Shown here one piece after another: positions 1 to 8,623 of a stretch of 64,000 nucleotides of DNA. Position numbers and translations under genes: made by a program. The stretch spans positions 2,487,001 to 2,551,000 of the forward strand of contig JAQIJC010000001.1 of NCBI GenBank assembly GCA_036946405.1, written 5' to 3'. The notes beneath the pieces were generated by a model. It searched no databases. It worked only from the letters and a program-made list of their open reading frames with translations, and was not told the DNA's origin. Every line of letters starts with the position of its first letter. The first letter of the stretch is position 1. The DNA comes from Sphingomonas phyllosphaerae (GTDB lineage: Bacteria; Pseudomonadota; Alphaproteobacteria; Sphingomonadales; Sphingomonadaceae).

Positions 1-248
1 TCATCGGGCTGCTCGTCGCGTGCATCGGGGCGTCGGCGGGATATCTGGAGGGCTGGCCGATCAATCCGGCTCGCGACTTCGGACCGCGGCTGTTCTGCTG
101 GCTGATGGGCTGGGGAGACAGCGCGCTGCCCGGGCCCGGTAATTATTGGTGGGTGCCGATCGCCGGGCCGCTGGCGGGTGGGGTGACCGGCGCGGCGATC
201 TATCAATATCTGGTGCGGCCCTATCTGCCGCCGCGCGCACGCGCGTGA
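1..248 (+). CDS. glpF: glycerol uptake facilitator (aquaporin family), C-terminal part
   Basis: This is the last ~81 codons of a membrane channel whose 5' part lies before the window; the reading frame starts at base 3. The residues NPARDFGPR are the second NPA box of the MIP family, and the Asp after NPAR is typical of glycerol facilitators rather than water-only aquaporins. A last hydrophobic segment ([19 protein letters not shown]) matches the final transmembrane helix. The glycerol kinase gene follows at once, so import of glycerol and its trapping by phosphorylation are very probably co-transcribed. The family call is firm; the glycerol preference is inferred from the motif and the neighbour. 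Confidence 0.9.
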   Translation, partial: IGLLVACIGASAGYLEGWPINPARDFGPRLFCWLMGWGDSALPGPGNYWWVPIAGPLAGGVTGAAIYQYLVRPYLPPRARA

Positions 249-265
249 CCGACGAGGAGAAGAAG

Positions 266-1762
266 GTGGCGGGTCCGCAACATATTCTGGCGATCGATCA
301 GGGAACCACCTCGACGCGGGCGATCGTCTTCGACGCCGGCACCAATCCGGTTTCGACCGCGCAACGCGAGTTCGCGCAACATTATCCGCAGCCGGGCTGG
401 GTCGAGCACGATCCGGAAGACATCTGGCGCGACACGCTGGCGACTGCACGCGAGGCGGTGGCGGACAGCGGCGTCGGCGCGGCCGGCATCGCCGGTATCG
501 GCATCACCAACCAGCGCGAAACGGTGGTGGTCTGGGACCGCGCCACCGGCAAAGCGATTCACAACGCGATCGTCTGGCAGGACCGCCGCACCGCCGAACT
601 GTGCGCGCGATTGAAGGAAGCCGGGCACGAAAGCGACGTGCGCGCGAAGACCGGATTGTTGCTCGACCCCTATTTCTCGGCGACCAAGCTGGCGTGGATC
701 CTCGACCATGTCGATGGTGCGCGGGCGCGCGCGGAGCAGGGCGAACTGGCGTTTGGGACGATCGACAGCTTCCTGTTGTGGCGGCTGACCGGCGGCGCGG
801 TCCATGCGACCGACATCACCAACGCCAGCCGCACGTTGCTCTACGACATCCATGCGCAACGCTGGGACGAGGCGCTGTGTGCGTTGTTCGACGTACCCAT
901 GGCGTTGTTGCCCGAGGTGCACGACAACAGCCATATCTTCGGCCATACCGCAGACGGGCTGTTCGACACGGCGATCCCGATCGCAGGCGTGGCGGGCGAC
1001 CAGCAGGCGGCGCTGTTCGGGCAGGCGTGTTTCGCGACGGGCATGGTCAAATCGACCTATGGCACCGGTTGTTTCATGCTGCTCAACACCGGCGAAGAGG
1101 CGGTGACCTCCGAGCATCGACTGCTGACCACGCCCGCCTATCGGCTGGACGGGAAGGTGACCTACGCCCTCGAAGGCTCGATCTTCATCGCCGGGGCGGC
1201 GGTGAAATGGCTGCGCGACGGGATCGGGGTCATCACCCATGCGCGCGATACCGATGATATGGCGACACAGGTGCCCGACAGCCACGGCGTCTATATGGTC
1301 CCGGCGTTCGTCGGGCTGGGGGCGCCGCATTGGGACCCGGACGCACGCGGCGCGATCTTCGGGCTGACACTGGGATCGACGCAGGCGCATCTGGCGCGCG
1401 CGGCACTGGAGGCGGTCGGATATCAGACGATGGATCTCGCCGATGCGATGGTCGCCGACGGCGGCGATCCGCCGGCGACGATCCGCGTCGATGGCGGGAT
1501 GGCGGCCAACGACTGGCTGTGCCAGTTCCTCGCCGACATGTTGCAGGTGCCGGTCGAGCGCCCGCAGCATCTCGAGACGACCGCGCTGGGCGCGGCGTTC
1601 CATGCCGGGCTGGCGACGGGCGTGTGGAAGGATCAGGACGCATTGGCGGCGACCTGGGCGCGTGGCGCGTGCTTCGAGCCGAGGATGACCGGGGAAGCGC
1701 GCCGGACGCTGGCGGAAGGCTGGCACGCGGCGCTGGCCAAGACGCTGTCGGTACGGAACTAG
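266..1762 (+). CDS. glpK: glycerol kinase
   Basis: A cytoplasmic FGGY-family kinase that makes sn-glycerol 3-phosphate from glycerol and ATP. The N-terminal phosphate-binding box DQGTTSTR is at residues 11-18, the substrate region contains GITNQRE and IVWQDRR, and the C-terminal ATPase half has STYGTGCF and VDGGMAAND. The length of 498 residues matches the usual ~500. I chose GTG at 266 because GAGGAG (254-259) lies six bases upstream; another in-frame GTG at 245 overlaps the facilitator stop and would add seven residues. No glpD or glpR is in view, so regulation cannot be judged. Confidence 0.95.
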   Translation: MAGPQHILAIDQGTTSTRAIVFDAGTNPVSTAQREFAQHYPQPGWVEHDPEDIWRDTLATAREAVADSGVGAAGIAGIGITNQRETVVVWDRATGKAIHNAIVWQDRRTAELCARLKEAGHESDVRAKTGLLLDPYFSATKLAWILDHVDGARARAEQGELAFGTIDSFLLWRLTGGAVHATDITNASRTLLYDIHAQRWDEALCALFDVPMALLPEVHDNSHIFGHTADGLFDTAIPIAGVAGDQQAALFGQACFATGMVKSTYGTGCFMLLNTGEEAVTSEHRLLTTPAYRLDGKVTYALEGSIFIAGAAVKWLRDGIGVITHARDTDDMATQVPDSHGVYMVPAFVGLGAPHWDPDARGAIFGLTLGSTQAHLARAALEAVGYQTMDLADAMVADGGDPPATIRVDGGMAANDWLCQFLADMLQVPVERPQHLETTALGAAFHAGLATGVWKDQDALAATWARGACFEPRMTGEARRTLAEGWHAALAKTLSVRN

Positions 1763-1774
1763 CGAAGGGAGGGT

Positions 1775-1803
1775 CGTCGCCCCGGATAGGGTCCGCGGCG
1801 ACG
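1775..1803. terminator. candidate bidirectional terminator hairpin
   Basis: Between the convergent ends of glpK and the MFS gene, CGTCGCC (1775-1781) pairs with GGCGACG (1797-1803) around a 15-base loop. There is no U-run on either side, so intrinsic termination is possible but unproven. Confidence 0.4.
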
Positions 1804-1808
1804 CCGAT

Positions 1809-3095
1809 TCAGCGGGCTGCCTTATTATCCAGCCGCGGCACCAGCAGGTGCACGAGCAACAGCGCGATCAGATAAGCGCTGCCGGCCCACAGGAACACCG
1901 GAACATAGGTGCCCACCGTTTCCAGCACCTGGCCGACGTATTTGGCCATGATCATGCCGCCAACCGCGCCGGCCGCGCCGCCGATCCCCATCACCGAGGC
2001 GATCGAGGTGCGCGGGAAGGTGTCCGACACCATCGTGTAGAGGTTCGAGGACCAGCCCTGATGCGCAGCGGCTGCCAGACCGATGATCGCCACCGCCGCC
2101 GTCAGGCTCGATACGCTGCTGGCGAACACGATCGGCGTCACCAAGATCGCGGAGGCGAGCAAGGCGAGCTTTCGCCCGGCGTTGACGCTGAAGCCGCGCT
2201 TGATGAGCGCCGACGAGAGCCAGCCGCCGCCGATGCTGCCGACGTCGGCAAGCAGATAGACGGCGATCAGTGGCGGGCCGAACGTCTTGAGGTCCAGCCC
2301 GTGGCGCTTGGCGAAGAAGTCGGGCAGCCAGAAGAGGAACAGATACCAGACCGGATCGGTCAGGAACTTGGCGATCACGAACGCCCAGGTCGCGCGGCGG
2401 CGAAACAATTGCCCCCACGGGATCGGCGCCGTGCCAGCGTCATTGTCCTGATCGGCGGTGATATAGGCCAGCTCCTGCGCGCCGACCCGTGGATGCTGTG
2501 CGGGGGCTCGATAGAAGAGCAGCCACGCCGCCAGCCACAGAAAACCCAAGCCACCGGTGATGAGGAATGCCGCCTGCCAGCCGTAGCTAAGCGCGATCAT
2601 CGGCACGACGATCGGTGTCGCGATCGCACCGACATTGGCACCGGCGTTGAGGATGCCCGCCGCCAGTGCGCGTTCCTTTTTGGGGAACCACTCCGCCACC
2701 GACTTGATGGCCGCCGGGAAATTGGCCGCCTCGCCCAGTCCCAGAGCAAAACGTGCCATCGCGAACCCACCGGGGCTGCGCACCAGCGCGTGAACCATGG
2801 CTGCGACGCTCCACAAGGTGATCGCCGCGGCATAGCCGAGCTTCGAGCCGACCTTGTCGATGATCGGGCCGCACGCCAGCAGCCCGATCGCATAAGCGGC
2901 CTGAAACCAGAAGACGATCGTGCCGTAATCGATCTCGGACCAGCCGAGCTCCGACTGTAGCGTCGGTTTGAGGATGCCGATGACCTGCCGATCGATGTAA
3001 TTGATCGTGGTGGCGAAGAACAGCAGGGCGCAGATCACCCAGCGGATGTTGCCACCGGCCTTGAGTGGAGCAGGTCGTTGATCGGTCATCGGCAT
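1809..3095 (-). CDS. MFS transporter, hexuronate / anion:cation symporter type
   Basis: A 428-residue inner-membrane carrier with about 12 hydrophobic segments. The first loop NYIDRQVIGILKP and the following LGWSEIDYG are the hallmark of the ACS subfamily (ExuT, GudP-like), whose members import hexuronates, aldarates or related acidic sugars with protons. It is the last gene of a minus-strand series regulator - TonB receptor - carrier and starts eight bases after the receptor stop. Two ATGs (3095 and 3089) are possible starts. The context predicts uptake of the product made in the periplasm by the divergent DUF1080/Gfo operon. The exact substrate cannot be read from sequence. Confidence 0.85.
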   Translation of the reverse strand: MPMTDQRPAPLKAGGNIRWVICALLFFATTINYIDRQVIGILKPTLQSELGWSEIDYGTIVFWFQAAYAIGLLACGPIIDKVGSKLGYAAAITLWSVAAMVHALVRSPGGFAMARFALGLGEAANFPAAIKSVAEWFPKKERALAAGILNAGANVGAIATPIVVPMIALSYGWQAAFLITGGLGFLWLAAWLLFYRAPAQHPRVGAQELAYITADQDNDAGTAPIPWGQLFRRRATWAFVIAKFLTDPVWYLFLFWLPDFFAKRHGLDLKTFGPPLIAVYLLADVGSIGGGWLSSALIKRGFSVNAGRKLALLASAILVTPIVFASSVSSLTAAVAIIGLAAAAHQGWSSNLYTMVSDTFPRTSIASVMGIGGAAGAVGGMIMAKYVGQVLETVGTYVPVFLWAGSAYLIALLLVHLLVPRLDNKAAR

Positions 3096-3103
3096 CCGTC
3101 AGG

Positions 3104-6100
3104 TCAGAGCTGGAAGTTGATCGCGAGCGCGTAGGTACGCCCGAAATAGGCCGTGTAGAGCGGATCCTGTCGGACGGTATCGACGGTAAGCCGATTGGTT
3201 TCGTTGGTGATGTTCGAAACCTCCGCGATCAGCTTGATGTTTTCGGTAAGATTGTACGAGGCCGAGGCGTCGACGAAGATCGAGCTGGCATTCGAGGAGG
3301 AATCCGCGTCGATCGAGCCGCTGGGCACGGCCGTCAGGAACGAGGAACGATAGTTGAGCGTCGAGCGGATGCTGAACTTGCTGTCTTCGTAATAGAGCGT
3401 GCCGCTCGCGGTTTCGCCCGACAGTCCGACCAGCGGCGCGACGCGGGTTCGGCCATTGCCGAGCAGATAGGTGATGTTCGAGCGGACGCGCGTGAAGTTG
3501 CCGAGCGCGCCGAAGTTGCTGAGCGCGCCGGGCAGGAAGCGGAACGGCAACTGGACGTTGACCTCGAACCCGCGCAGCGGCCCGCCCGGCGTGTTGACGT
3601 TACGCTGCACGCTGAACAAATCGGTCGGGCGCAATTGGGTACCCGACAGCAGCGACAGCGGGAGGCCGATATCCTGGAACGGCACCAGCTGCGGCAGCGC
3701 CTGGATGTAGGTTTCGATGTTCTTGTAGAAATAGCCGACCGAAATCAGCGAGCCGGGCGAGAAATACCATTCGAGCGCGGCGTCGATCGTGTTGGCACGG
3801 ATCGGGTCGAGGAACGGGTTGCTGAACGAGGCGGTCTGGATGACGAGGTTCGCCGAGCCTGCCGGAATGAGCTGACCATAAGACGGTCGCGACATCACGC
3901 GTGCGGCCGAGAAGCGTGCGATCAGTTGCGGCGTGATGTCGAGGGCGAGGTTTACCGCGGGCAACCAATCCTCGTACGACCGGCTCACTTCCGAGATCAC
4001 GAACCGCGACGAATAGGTCGATCCGGCCGGCGCGGCGGTGGTGATCGGGCCGTAGGTGTCGAGATCGGTGTGGACGTAGCGGACGCCCGCGTCGCCGCGC
4101 AGCCCGAAGGGCAGCACATCCTTGGTGTCGAAGCGGACCATCAGATAGCCCGACTTGTATTTCTCGTCGACGCCGCCGTACGTGCCGCGCGCGCACTCGA
4201 TGCTGCAATAGGCGTAATTGTCGAGCCCGACGGCGTTGCGGAACTTGGTCGGGTCGACGGAGACGAAGTCCTGCAACTGTCCGTCGAGGTTCTTGCCGAT
4301 ACCCGATGTGGTGTAGGTGAAGTCGGCGATCGAGACGCCGGTCGGCAGGGTCAGCGGCGTGGTGGTGCCGAGCTGGCGTTCGCGCGCCGTATATTTGTTG
4401 GTGCGGTACTGGCCGCCCGCCACGACGGTAAAGCCCTGTGCCGCCTCCCACTCGCCGTTCAGCTCGAACGTCTTGCTGAGGATGACGTTGCGGCGGATGA
4501 AGTTGGACAGCTGGCCCTGCTGGTCGCCGTTGGTGAGCGGCGGGCCGTAACGGAACAGCGCGGGGTTGGTGGTGTCGATCCCGTATTCGATCTTCGGGAT
4601 GTCGGGATTGTCGCGGAAGTCGATCGACCAGTTGCGTGTGTCGTTCGAGTCGATCGCGACCTGAAGCCGGTTCACGTCGAGCCGCGACTCGTTGATGCCG
4701 ACGAGGCCGAACAGCCGGACCGTATCGGAGAACCGATGGTCGAAGTTGAGGTTCGCCTGCCGGTATTCGGACGTGAAGCGCTCCTCCTGCATCTCCGATC
4801 GCAGGTCGACGCCGTCGAACAGGCCGTGGATCAGCGAACCGTTGTCGTCGACCTCGATCTCGCGCACCGACGTCAGCGGCTGACCATTGTTCGAGATCGC
4901 GCGGCCGAACGAGCGGGCATCGAAATAGGCGTCGAGGCGATTGACCTTGAAGCGCGAGTAGAGGCCGTCGAGCGAGATGTCGGTGTTATCGCTCGGCTTC
5001 CATTGCAGGGTCAGCGTCCCGGCGAGACGTTGCTGGTCCTGGCTGCTCTTCACGGGGCGGGGGAGGCGCGGCAGGTAGACCCCACCGCCCGGCCGCCCGC
5101 TAACGCCGGTGCGGCTCATGATGTAGTCGTACGCCGCGGCGGTGCTGGTGCGCGGGTTGTTGGTGCTGCAATTGTTGGCGTCGGCACCGATCGGCACGCC
5201 GTTGGGCTGCGTATAGCCGGGCACCGGACTGTTGGTGGCGAGCCCGCGGTAGCTGTAGCCGACCGGCGTGCAGAACGGGAAGATCACCCCGGCGTTCGCC
5301 GCGCCGGTCGGCGCCGCCTGGCCGTAGACATAGGTCGGCACGACATCGACCGCCGAATAAGCATATTCGTCGATGTGCCGCTTCGAATAGGCGATGCTGC
5401 CGAGGATGCCGAACGTGTCGCCGAACTTCTTCGACACGATCGCGGAAAGGCGCGGGTCGACGTCTTTCCTGATATCGTTGTAGATCCCGCGCGCGGTGCC
5501 GGAGAGGACGAAATCCTTCTTCTGGTCGAATGGCCGCGGCGCGCGCAGGTCGACGGTCGCGCCCAGCGAGCCTTCCTCGACATCGGCGGACATCGTCTTG
5601 CGGACCGACAGCGCGGAGAAGATTTCGGTCGGGAAGGTGACGAAGTCGAACGACCGCCCGGTCGCGACGCCGCCGCGGATATCGCTGCCGCTGACCTGCG
5701 ACACGCCTTCCATGCCGTTGATGCGGACACGCGTGAATTGCGCGCCAAGCCCACGCACCGAGATGTTGCGCCCCTCGCCGCCGTCACCGCGCGACAAGGC
5801 GACGCCCGGAATGCGCTGCATCGATTCGGCGAGGTTGGAATCGGGGAATTTGCCGATATCCTCGGCGACGATGCTGTCGATCGCCGCGGTTTCGTTGCGC
5901 TTTTGATTGAGCGCGTTGTTCAGCGCGGCGCGGAACCCGGTGACGACGATGTCGGCGACTTGGCCCTCGGGCAGGTCCTGATCGGCGCTGGCTGCGGTGG
6001 GTGAGGGCGCCTGGCCGGCGGTCGTCTGCGCGGCGAGCGGCGCGGCGGCGACCATGCTCATCAGGCTGATCGAGACATACAGATGGCGCTTATAGCGGTG

Positions 6101-6112
6101 CTGACTGGTCAA
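3104..6112 (-). CDS. TonB-dependent receptor
   Basis: An outer-membrane active transporter of about 1002 residues. A signal peptide with a basic start (RYKRH) and hydrophobic core ends near AAPLAAQ (residues 23-29). The plug domain begins with the TonB-box-like DIVVTGFRAAL and has RIPGVALSRGDGGEGRNISVR; the remainder is a 22-strand barrel ending in AINFQL. It belongs to the large receptors that proteobacteria use for oligosaccharides. The preferred start is TTG at 6112, preceded by GGAGAGG in the complement; an upstream ATG at 6235 would add 41 unlikely residues before the signal peptide. An inverted repeat at 6208-6233 lies upstream and could be the operator of the adjacent FCD regulator. 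Confidence 0.9.
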   Translation of the reverse strand: MTSQHRYKRHLYVSISLMSMVAAAPLAAQTTAGQAPSPTAASADQDLPEGQVADIVVTGFRAALNNALNQKRNETAAIDSIVAEDIGKFPDSNLAESMQRIPGVALSRGDGGEGRNISVRGLGAQFTRVRINGMEGVSQVSGSDIRGGVATGRSFDFVTFPTEIFSALSVRKTMSADVEEGSLGATVDLRAPRPFDQKKDFVLSGTARGIYNDIRKDVDPRLSAIVSKKFGDTFGILGSIAYSKRHIDEYAYSAVDVVPTYVYGQAAPTGAANAGVIFPFCTPVGYSYRGLATNSPVPGYTQPNGVPIGADANNCSTNNPRTSTAAAYDYIMSRTGVSGRPGGGVYLPRLPRPVKSSQDQQRLAGTLTLQWKPSDNTDISLDGLYSRFKVNRLDAYFDARSFGRAISNNGQPLTSVREIEVDDNGSLIHGLFDGVDLRSEMQEERFTSEYRQANLNFDHRFSDTVRLFGLVGINESRLDVNRLQVAIDSNDTRNWSIDFRDNPDIPKIEYGIDTTNPALFRYGPPLTNGDQQGQLSNFIRRNVILSKTFELNGEWEAAQGFTVVAGGQYRTNKYTARERQLGTTTPLTLPTGVSIADFTYTTSGIGKNLDGQLQDFVSVDPTKFRNAVGLDNYAYCSIECARGTYGGVDEKYKSGYLMVRFDTKDVLPFGLRGDAGVRYVHTDLDTYGPITTAAPAGSTYSSRFVISEVSRSYEDWLPAVNLALDITPQLIARFSAARVMSRPSYGQLIPAGSANLVIQTASFSNPFLDPIRANTIDAALEWYFSPGSLISVGYFYKNIETYIQALPQLVPFQDIGLPLSLLSGTQLRPTDLFSVQRNVNTPGGPLRGFEVNVQLPFRFLPGALSNFGALGNFTRVRSNITYLLGNGRTRVAPLVGLSGETASGTLYYEDSKFSIRSTLNYRSSFLTAVPSGSIDADSSSNASSIFVDASASYNLTENIKLIAEVSNITNETNRLTVDTVRQDPLYTAYFGRTYALAINFQL

Positions 6113-6207
6113 AGGCCCTCTCCCTGGCGGCCGGCACGCTGCGTCATGCAATTCGGTCGCTGCCTTGTGCCAGTCGCCCGAGCGTGTCCTGCCCGAGTTG
6201 TCAGGTA

Positions 6208-6233
6208 GCATTGTCAGTCCATGCTGACAATGC
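6208..6233. promoter_or_regulatory. inverted repeat, candidate GntR operator
   Basis: GCATTGTCAG (6208-6217) and CTGACAATGC (6224-6233) form perfect 10-bp arms around TCCATG. A further copy of TTGTCAG lies at 6198-6204, 13 bases before the copy at 6211-6217. The element sits between the regulator stop and the receptor start. FCD-type GntR proteins bind short TGTC/GACA-like palindromes, and the same half-site core occurs at 7075-7085. A stem-loop in the regulator-receptor transcript is the alternative. Confidence 0.5.
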
Positions 6234-6244
6234 ATTCGATGGGC

Positions 6245-6991
6245 CTAAACCGCGCGACGGGCGAGCGCGTGGCGACGTTGCGTCGCCTCGGCCCGCGCGC
6301 GCTCGACCGCTTCGGTTTCGGTGACGTCGAGCAAATGGTCGATGACCCGGCTCAGATGGTCGCGCATCGCGTTGCGTGCGTCGACCGGCGAGCGTGCCTC
6401 GAGCGCGGCGAGGATGCGGCCATGTTCCGCCATGCGGCTCTCGGTCCCGAGACTACCCGCCTTGACGAGCACTTCGCGCGCGAGCGGCGAGCGAAACCGC
6501 ATGTCCCAGAAATCGGTGACCGCGGCGATGATGACCGCATTGCCGGTCGCCTCGGCAATGGCAATGTGGAAACGGCGGTCGGCGTCCTCGGCGACCGTGA
6601 CGTCGCTCTGCTCCATCTGCGCCAGCAGGGCGCGCAGTTCGGCGAGTTGCGCGGCGTCGATCTCGGTGGCGGCGACCGCGGCAACTTCGCCTTCGAGCAG
6701 CCGTCGCGCCTCGGTGATCTCGAACGCGCCGATGTCGAGTTCTCGAGTCGCGTCGACCGCACCGGTCGCGAGCACGAAGACGCCCGACCCTTTGCGCGCC
6801 TCGACGATACCCTGCATTTCCAAAGCGATCATCGCTTCCCGCACCGTGGGGCGGCTCACCTTGAACCGCTCGGTGAGGTCGCGCTCGGCGGGGAGGCGCG
6901 CGCCGACGGGATAGATGCCGTCGGCAATGTCGCTCATGATCGCATCGACGATCCCGCGATACAGCTTGCCGCCACTTTCTGTCTTGCGCAT
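6245..6991 (-). CDS. FadR/FCD-family GntR transcriptional regulator
   Basis: A 248-residue regulator. Residues ~8-75 are a GntR winged helix with the classic GARLPAERDLTERFKVSRPTV region followed by GSGVFV; residues ~90-230 are an FCD ligand-binding domain with the metal-site pattern D..FH (DRRFHIAI) and later EH and DH histidines. In this family uronate and other sugar-acid regulators (UxuR, ExuR) are common. It is divergent from the DUF1080 operon and upstream of a TonB receptor and hexuronate-type carrier, so it probably controls both arms. Two palindromes with TGTC/GACA cores (6208-6233 and 7075-7085) are candidate sites. The effector is unknown. Confidence 0.9.
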   Translation of the reverse strand: MRKTESGGKLYRGIVDAIMSDIADGIYPVGARLPAERDLTERFKVSRPTVREAMIALEMQGIVEARKGSGVFVLATGAVDATRELDIGAFEITEARRLLEGEVAAVAATEIDAAQLAELRALLAQMEQSDVTVAEDADRRFHIAIAEATGNAVIIAAVTDFWDMRFRSPLAREVLVKAGSLGTESRMAEHGRILAALEARSPVDARNAMRDHLSRVIDHLLDVTETEAVERARAEATQRRHALARRAV

Positions 6992-7074
6992 CGAAGGTCT
7001 CGTTAATCAGCAGGGCGCATCGACCGCGACGGCGCCGGAAAAATCGACCCTAGCCTAACACGAAGCAGACGCCA

Positions 7075-7119
7075 ATGTCTGACATCTCTCTTGCAAGTGG
7101 TCGGGCCGCGACCTAGGCT
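7075..7119 (+). promoter_or_regulatory. operator and promoter of the DUF1080/Gfo operon
   Basis: The perfect palindrome ATGTCTGACAT (7075-7085) ends five bases before a -35-like TTGCAA (7091-7096). A 17-base spacer leads to a -10-like TAGGCT (7114-7119), which predicts a start near 7126 and a ~78-base leader. On the other strand another TAGGCT (7051-7056 complement) could serve the regulator gene. The palindrome is well placed for repression of both directions by the FCD regulator. Confidence 0.5.
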
Positions 7120-7203
7120 CGGCAGTGGAAGAGGTGCACAAGCATCCGGAAACAGGACGGTCCCCGCCGAAGGCGCGACCGCGGCAATAGGGCAGGATAG
7201 TCG

Positions 7204-8610
7204 ATGAAGGTCCGTACAATCGCAGCGGCGGCACTGCTCGCCACGACGCTCTCGACCGCGGGAACGGCGCGGCCGCCGCAAGCGCGTCAGCAGAATGCAC
7301 CGTGGCGCGACGTGACGCCGCGCGCCGGGCTGGCCGGCTGGCACAAGGTCGGCGGGAATGCGACGTACGATGTTGCGGGCGGCGAGCTGGTCGGGCGCGC
7401 CGAGCCGGGCAAGACCAACAGCTGGCTGGTGTCGGACGCGCAATATGGCGACTTCATCATCGAGTTCGATGCGAAGACCGATCCCGCGCTCAACTCCGGC
7501 ATGATGATCCGCGGGCAGAGCCGCCCGGATTATCGCAATGGTGTCGTCTTCGGCTACCAGGCCGAGATCGATCCATCGAAGCGTGCGTGGAGCGGTGGGC
7601 TGTATGACGAGCAGCGCCGGCAGTGGCTCTATACGCTCGGTCGCAACGAGGCGGCGAGGAAGACCTTCCGCTCGGGCGACTGGAACCACTATCGTGTCGA
7701 GGCGATCGGCAACCGGCTGCGCACCTGGATCAACGGCGTGCCGGCGGCGGATGTCGTCGACGACATGGACGCGCGCGGCTTCATCGCCTTTCAGGTCCAT
7801 GCCATTCCCGATGCCGACGCCGCCCGGCATCCCGAGGCGCGCTTCCGCAACGTCCGCATGATTACCGATCGCCCCGCACGCTTCGCCCTGCCCGAAACCG
7901 GACTGGAGCAGCAGGGTTGGCTGTCGAACCGCCTATCGGATGGCGAGCGACGCGCGGGCTGGAAGCTGTTGTGGGACGGCCGTACCAGCACCGGGTGGAA
8001 GGCCGCGAAGACGAACGGCTTCCCGACGAAGGGCTGGGCGATCGGCAACGGCCTGTTGACCGTCGAAGGCGCCAACGGCGCGGAATCGACCAATGGCGGC
8101 GACATCATCACGACGCGCGACTACAAGGACTTCGAGTTGTCGGTGGACTTCCGCCTGACCGAAGGCGCGAACAGCGGCGTGAAATATTTCGTCGACCCGG
8201 ACCTGTCGAAGGGGGAGGGGTCCGCGATCGGACTGGAATATCAATTGCTGGACGACGCGCGCCACCCCGATGCGAAGCGCGGGCGCGACGGCAACCGCAC
8301 GATCGGCTCGCTCTACGACCTGATCGCCGCGCGCAACCTGTCCGATCCGAGCAGCCCCGGCAAGCGGGTCAATCCGCCGGGCGAGTGGAACCGTGCGGTG
8401 ATCGTCTCGCGCGGGCGACATGTCGAACACTGGCTCAACGGCTTCAAGGTGGTCGAATATGAGCGCGGCTCGCCCGCGTTCCGCGCGCTGGTGGCGCAGA
8501 GCAAATACGCCAAATGGCCGTCGTTCGGCGAACGGGCGCAAGGCCCGATCCTGTTGCAGGACCATGGCGATCGGGTCGACTTCCGATCGATCAAGATCCG
8601 CGAATATTGA
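7204..8610 (+). CDS. secreted protein with two DUF1080 (3-keto-disaccharide hydrolase) domains
   Basis: A 468-residue protein with a Sec signal peptide (residues 1-~27, hydrophobic AAAALLATTLSTAG). It has two concanavalin-like DUF1080 units: residues ~38-225 and ~250-468. The second has the classic opening LLWDGRTSTGW and ANSGVKYFV; the first has the parallel NSGMMIRGQ. Family members cleave glycosides after the sugar has been oxidised to a 3-keto form. A tandem arrangement may give two substrate preferences, or one catalytic and one binding unit. It is first in a plus-strand operon with three Gfo/Idh/MocA oxidoreductases, which fits oxidation-assisted glycoside cleavage in the periplasm. Activity and substrate are inferred. 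Confidence 0.85.
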   Translation: MKVRTIAAAALLATTLSTAGTARPPQARQQNAPWRDVTPRAGLAGWHKVGGNATYDVAGGELVGRAEPGKTNSWLVSDAQYGDFIIEFDAKTDPALNSGMMIRGQSRPDYRNGVVFGYQAEIDPSKRAWSGGLYDEQRRQWLYTLGRNEAARKTFRSGDWNHYRVEAIGNRLRTWINGVPAADVVDDMDARGFIAFQVHAIPDADAARHPEARFRNVRMITDRPARFALPETGLEQQGWLSNRLSDGERRAGWKLLWDGRTSTGWKAAKTNGFPTKGWAIGNGLLTVEGANGAESTNGGDIITTRDYKDFELSVDFRLTEGANSGVKYFVDPDLSKGEGSAIGLEYQLLDDARHPDAKRGRDGNRTIGSLYDLIAARNLSDPSSPGKRVNPPGEWNRAVIVSRGRHVEHWLNGFKVVEYERGSPAFRALVAQSKYAKWPSFGERAQGPILLQDHGDRVDFRSIKIREY

Positions 8611-8623
8611 GGGGAATGCACCG

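Noticed and set aside
3065..6004. A 979-codon open frame antisense to the first TonB receptor, and similar long antisense frames over other genes
   Set aside because: They are Arg/Asp/Val-rich mirror translations of high-GC genes with no domain, signal or start-site support.
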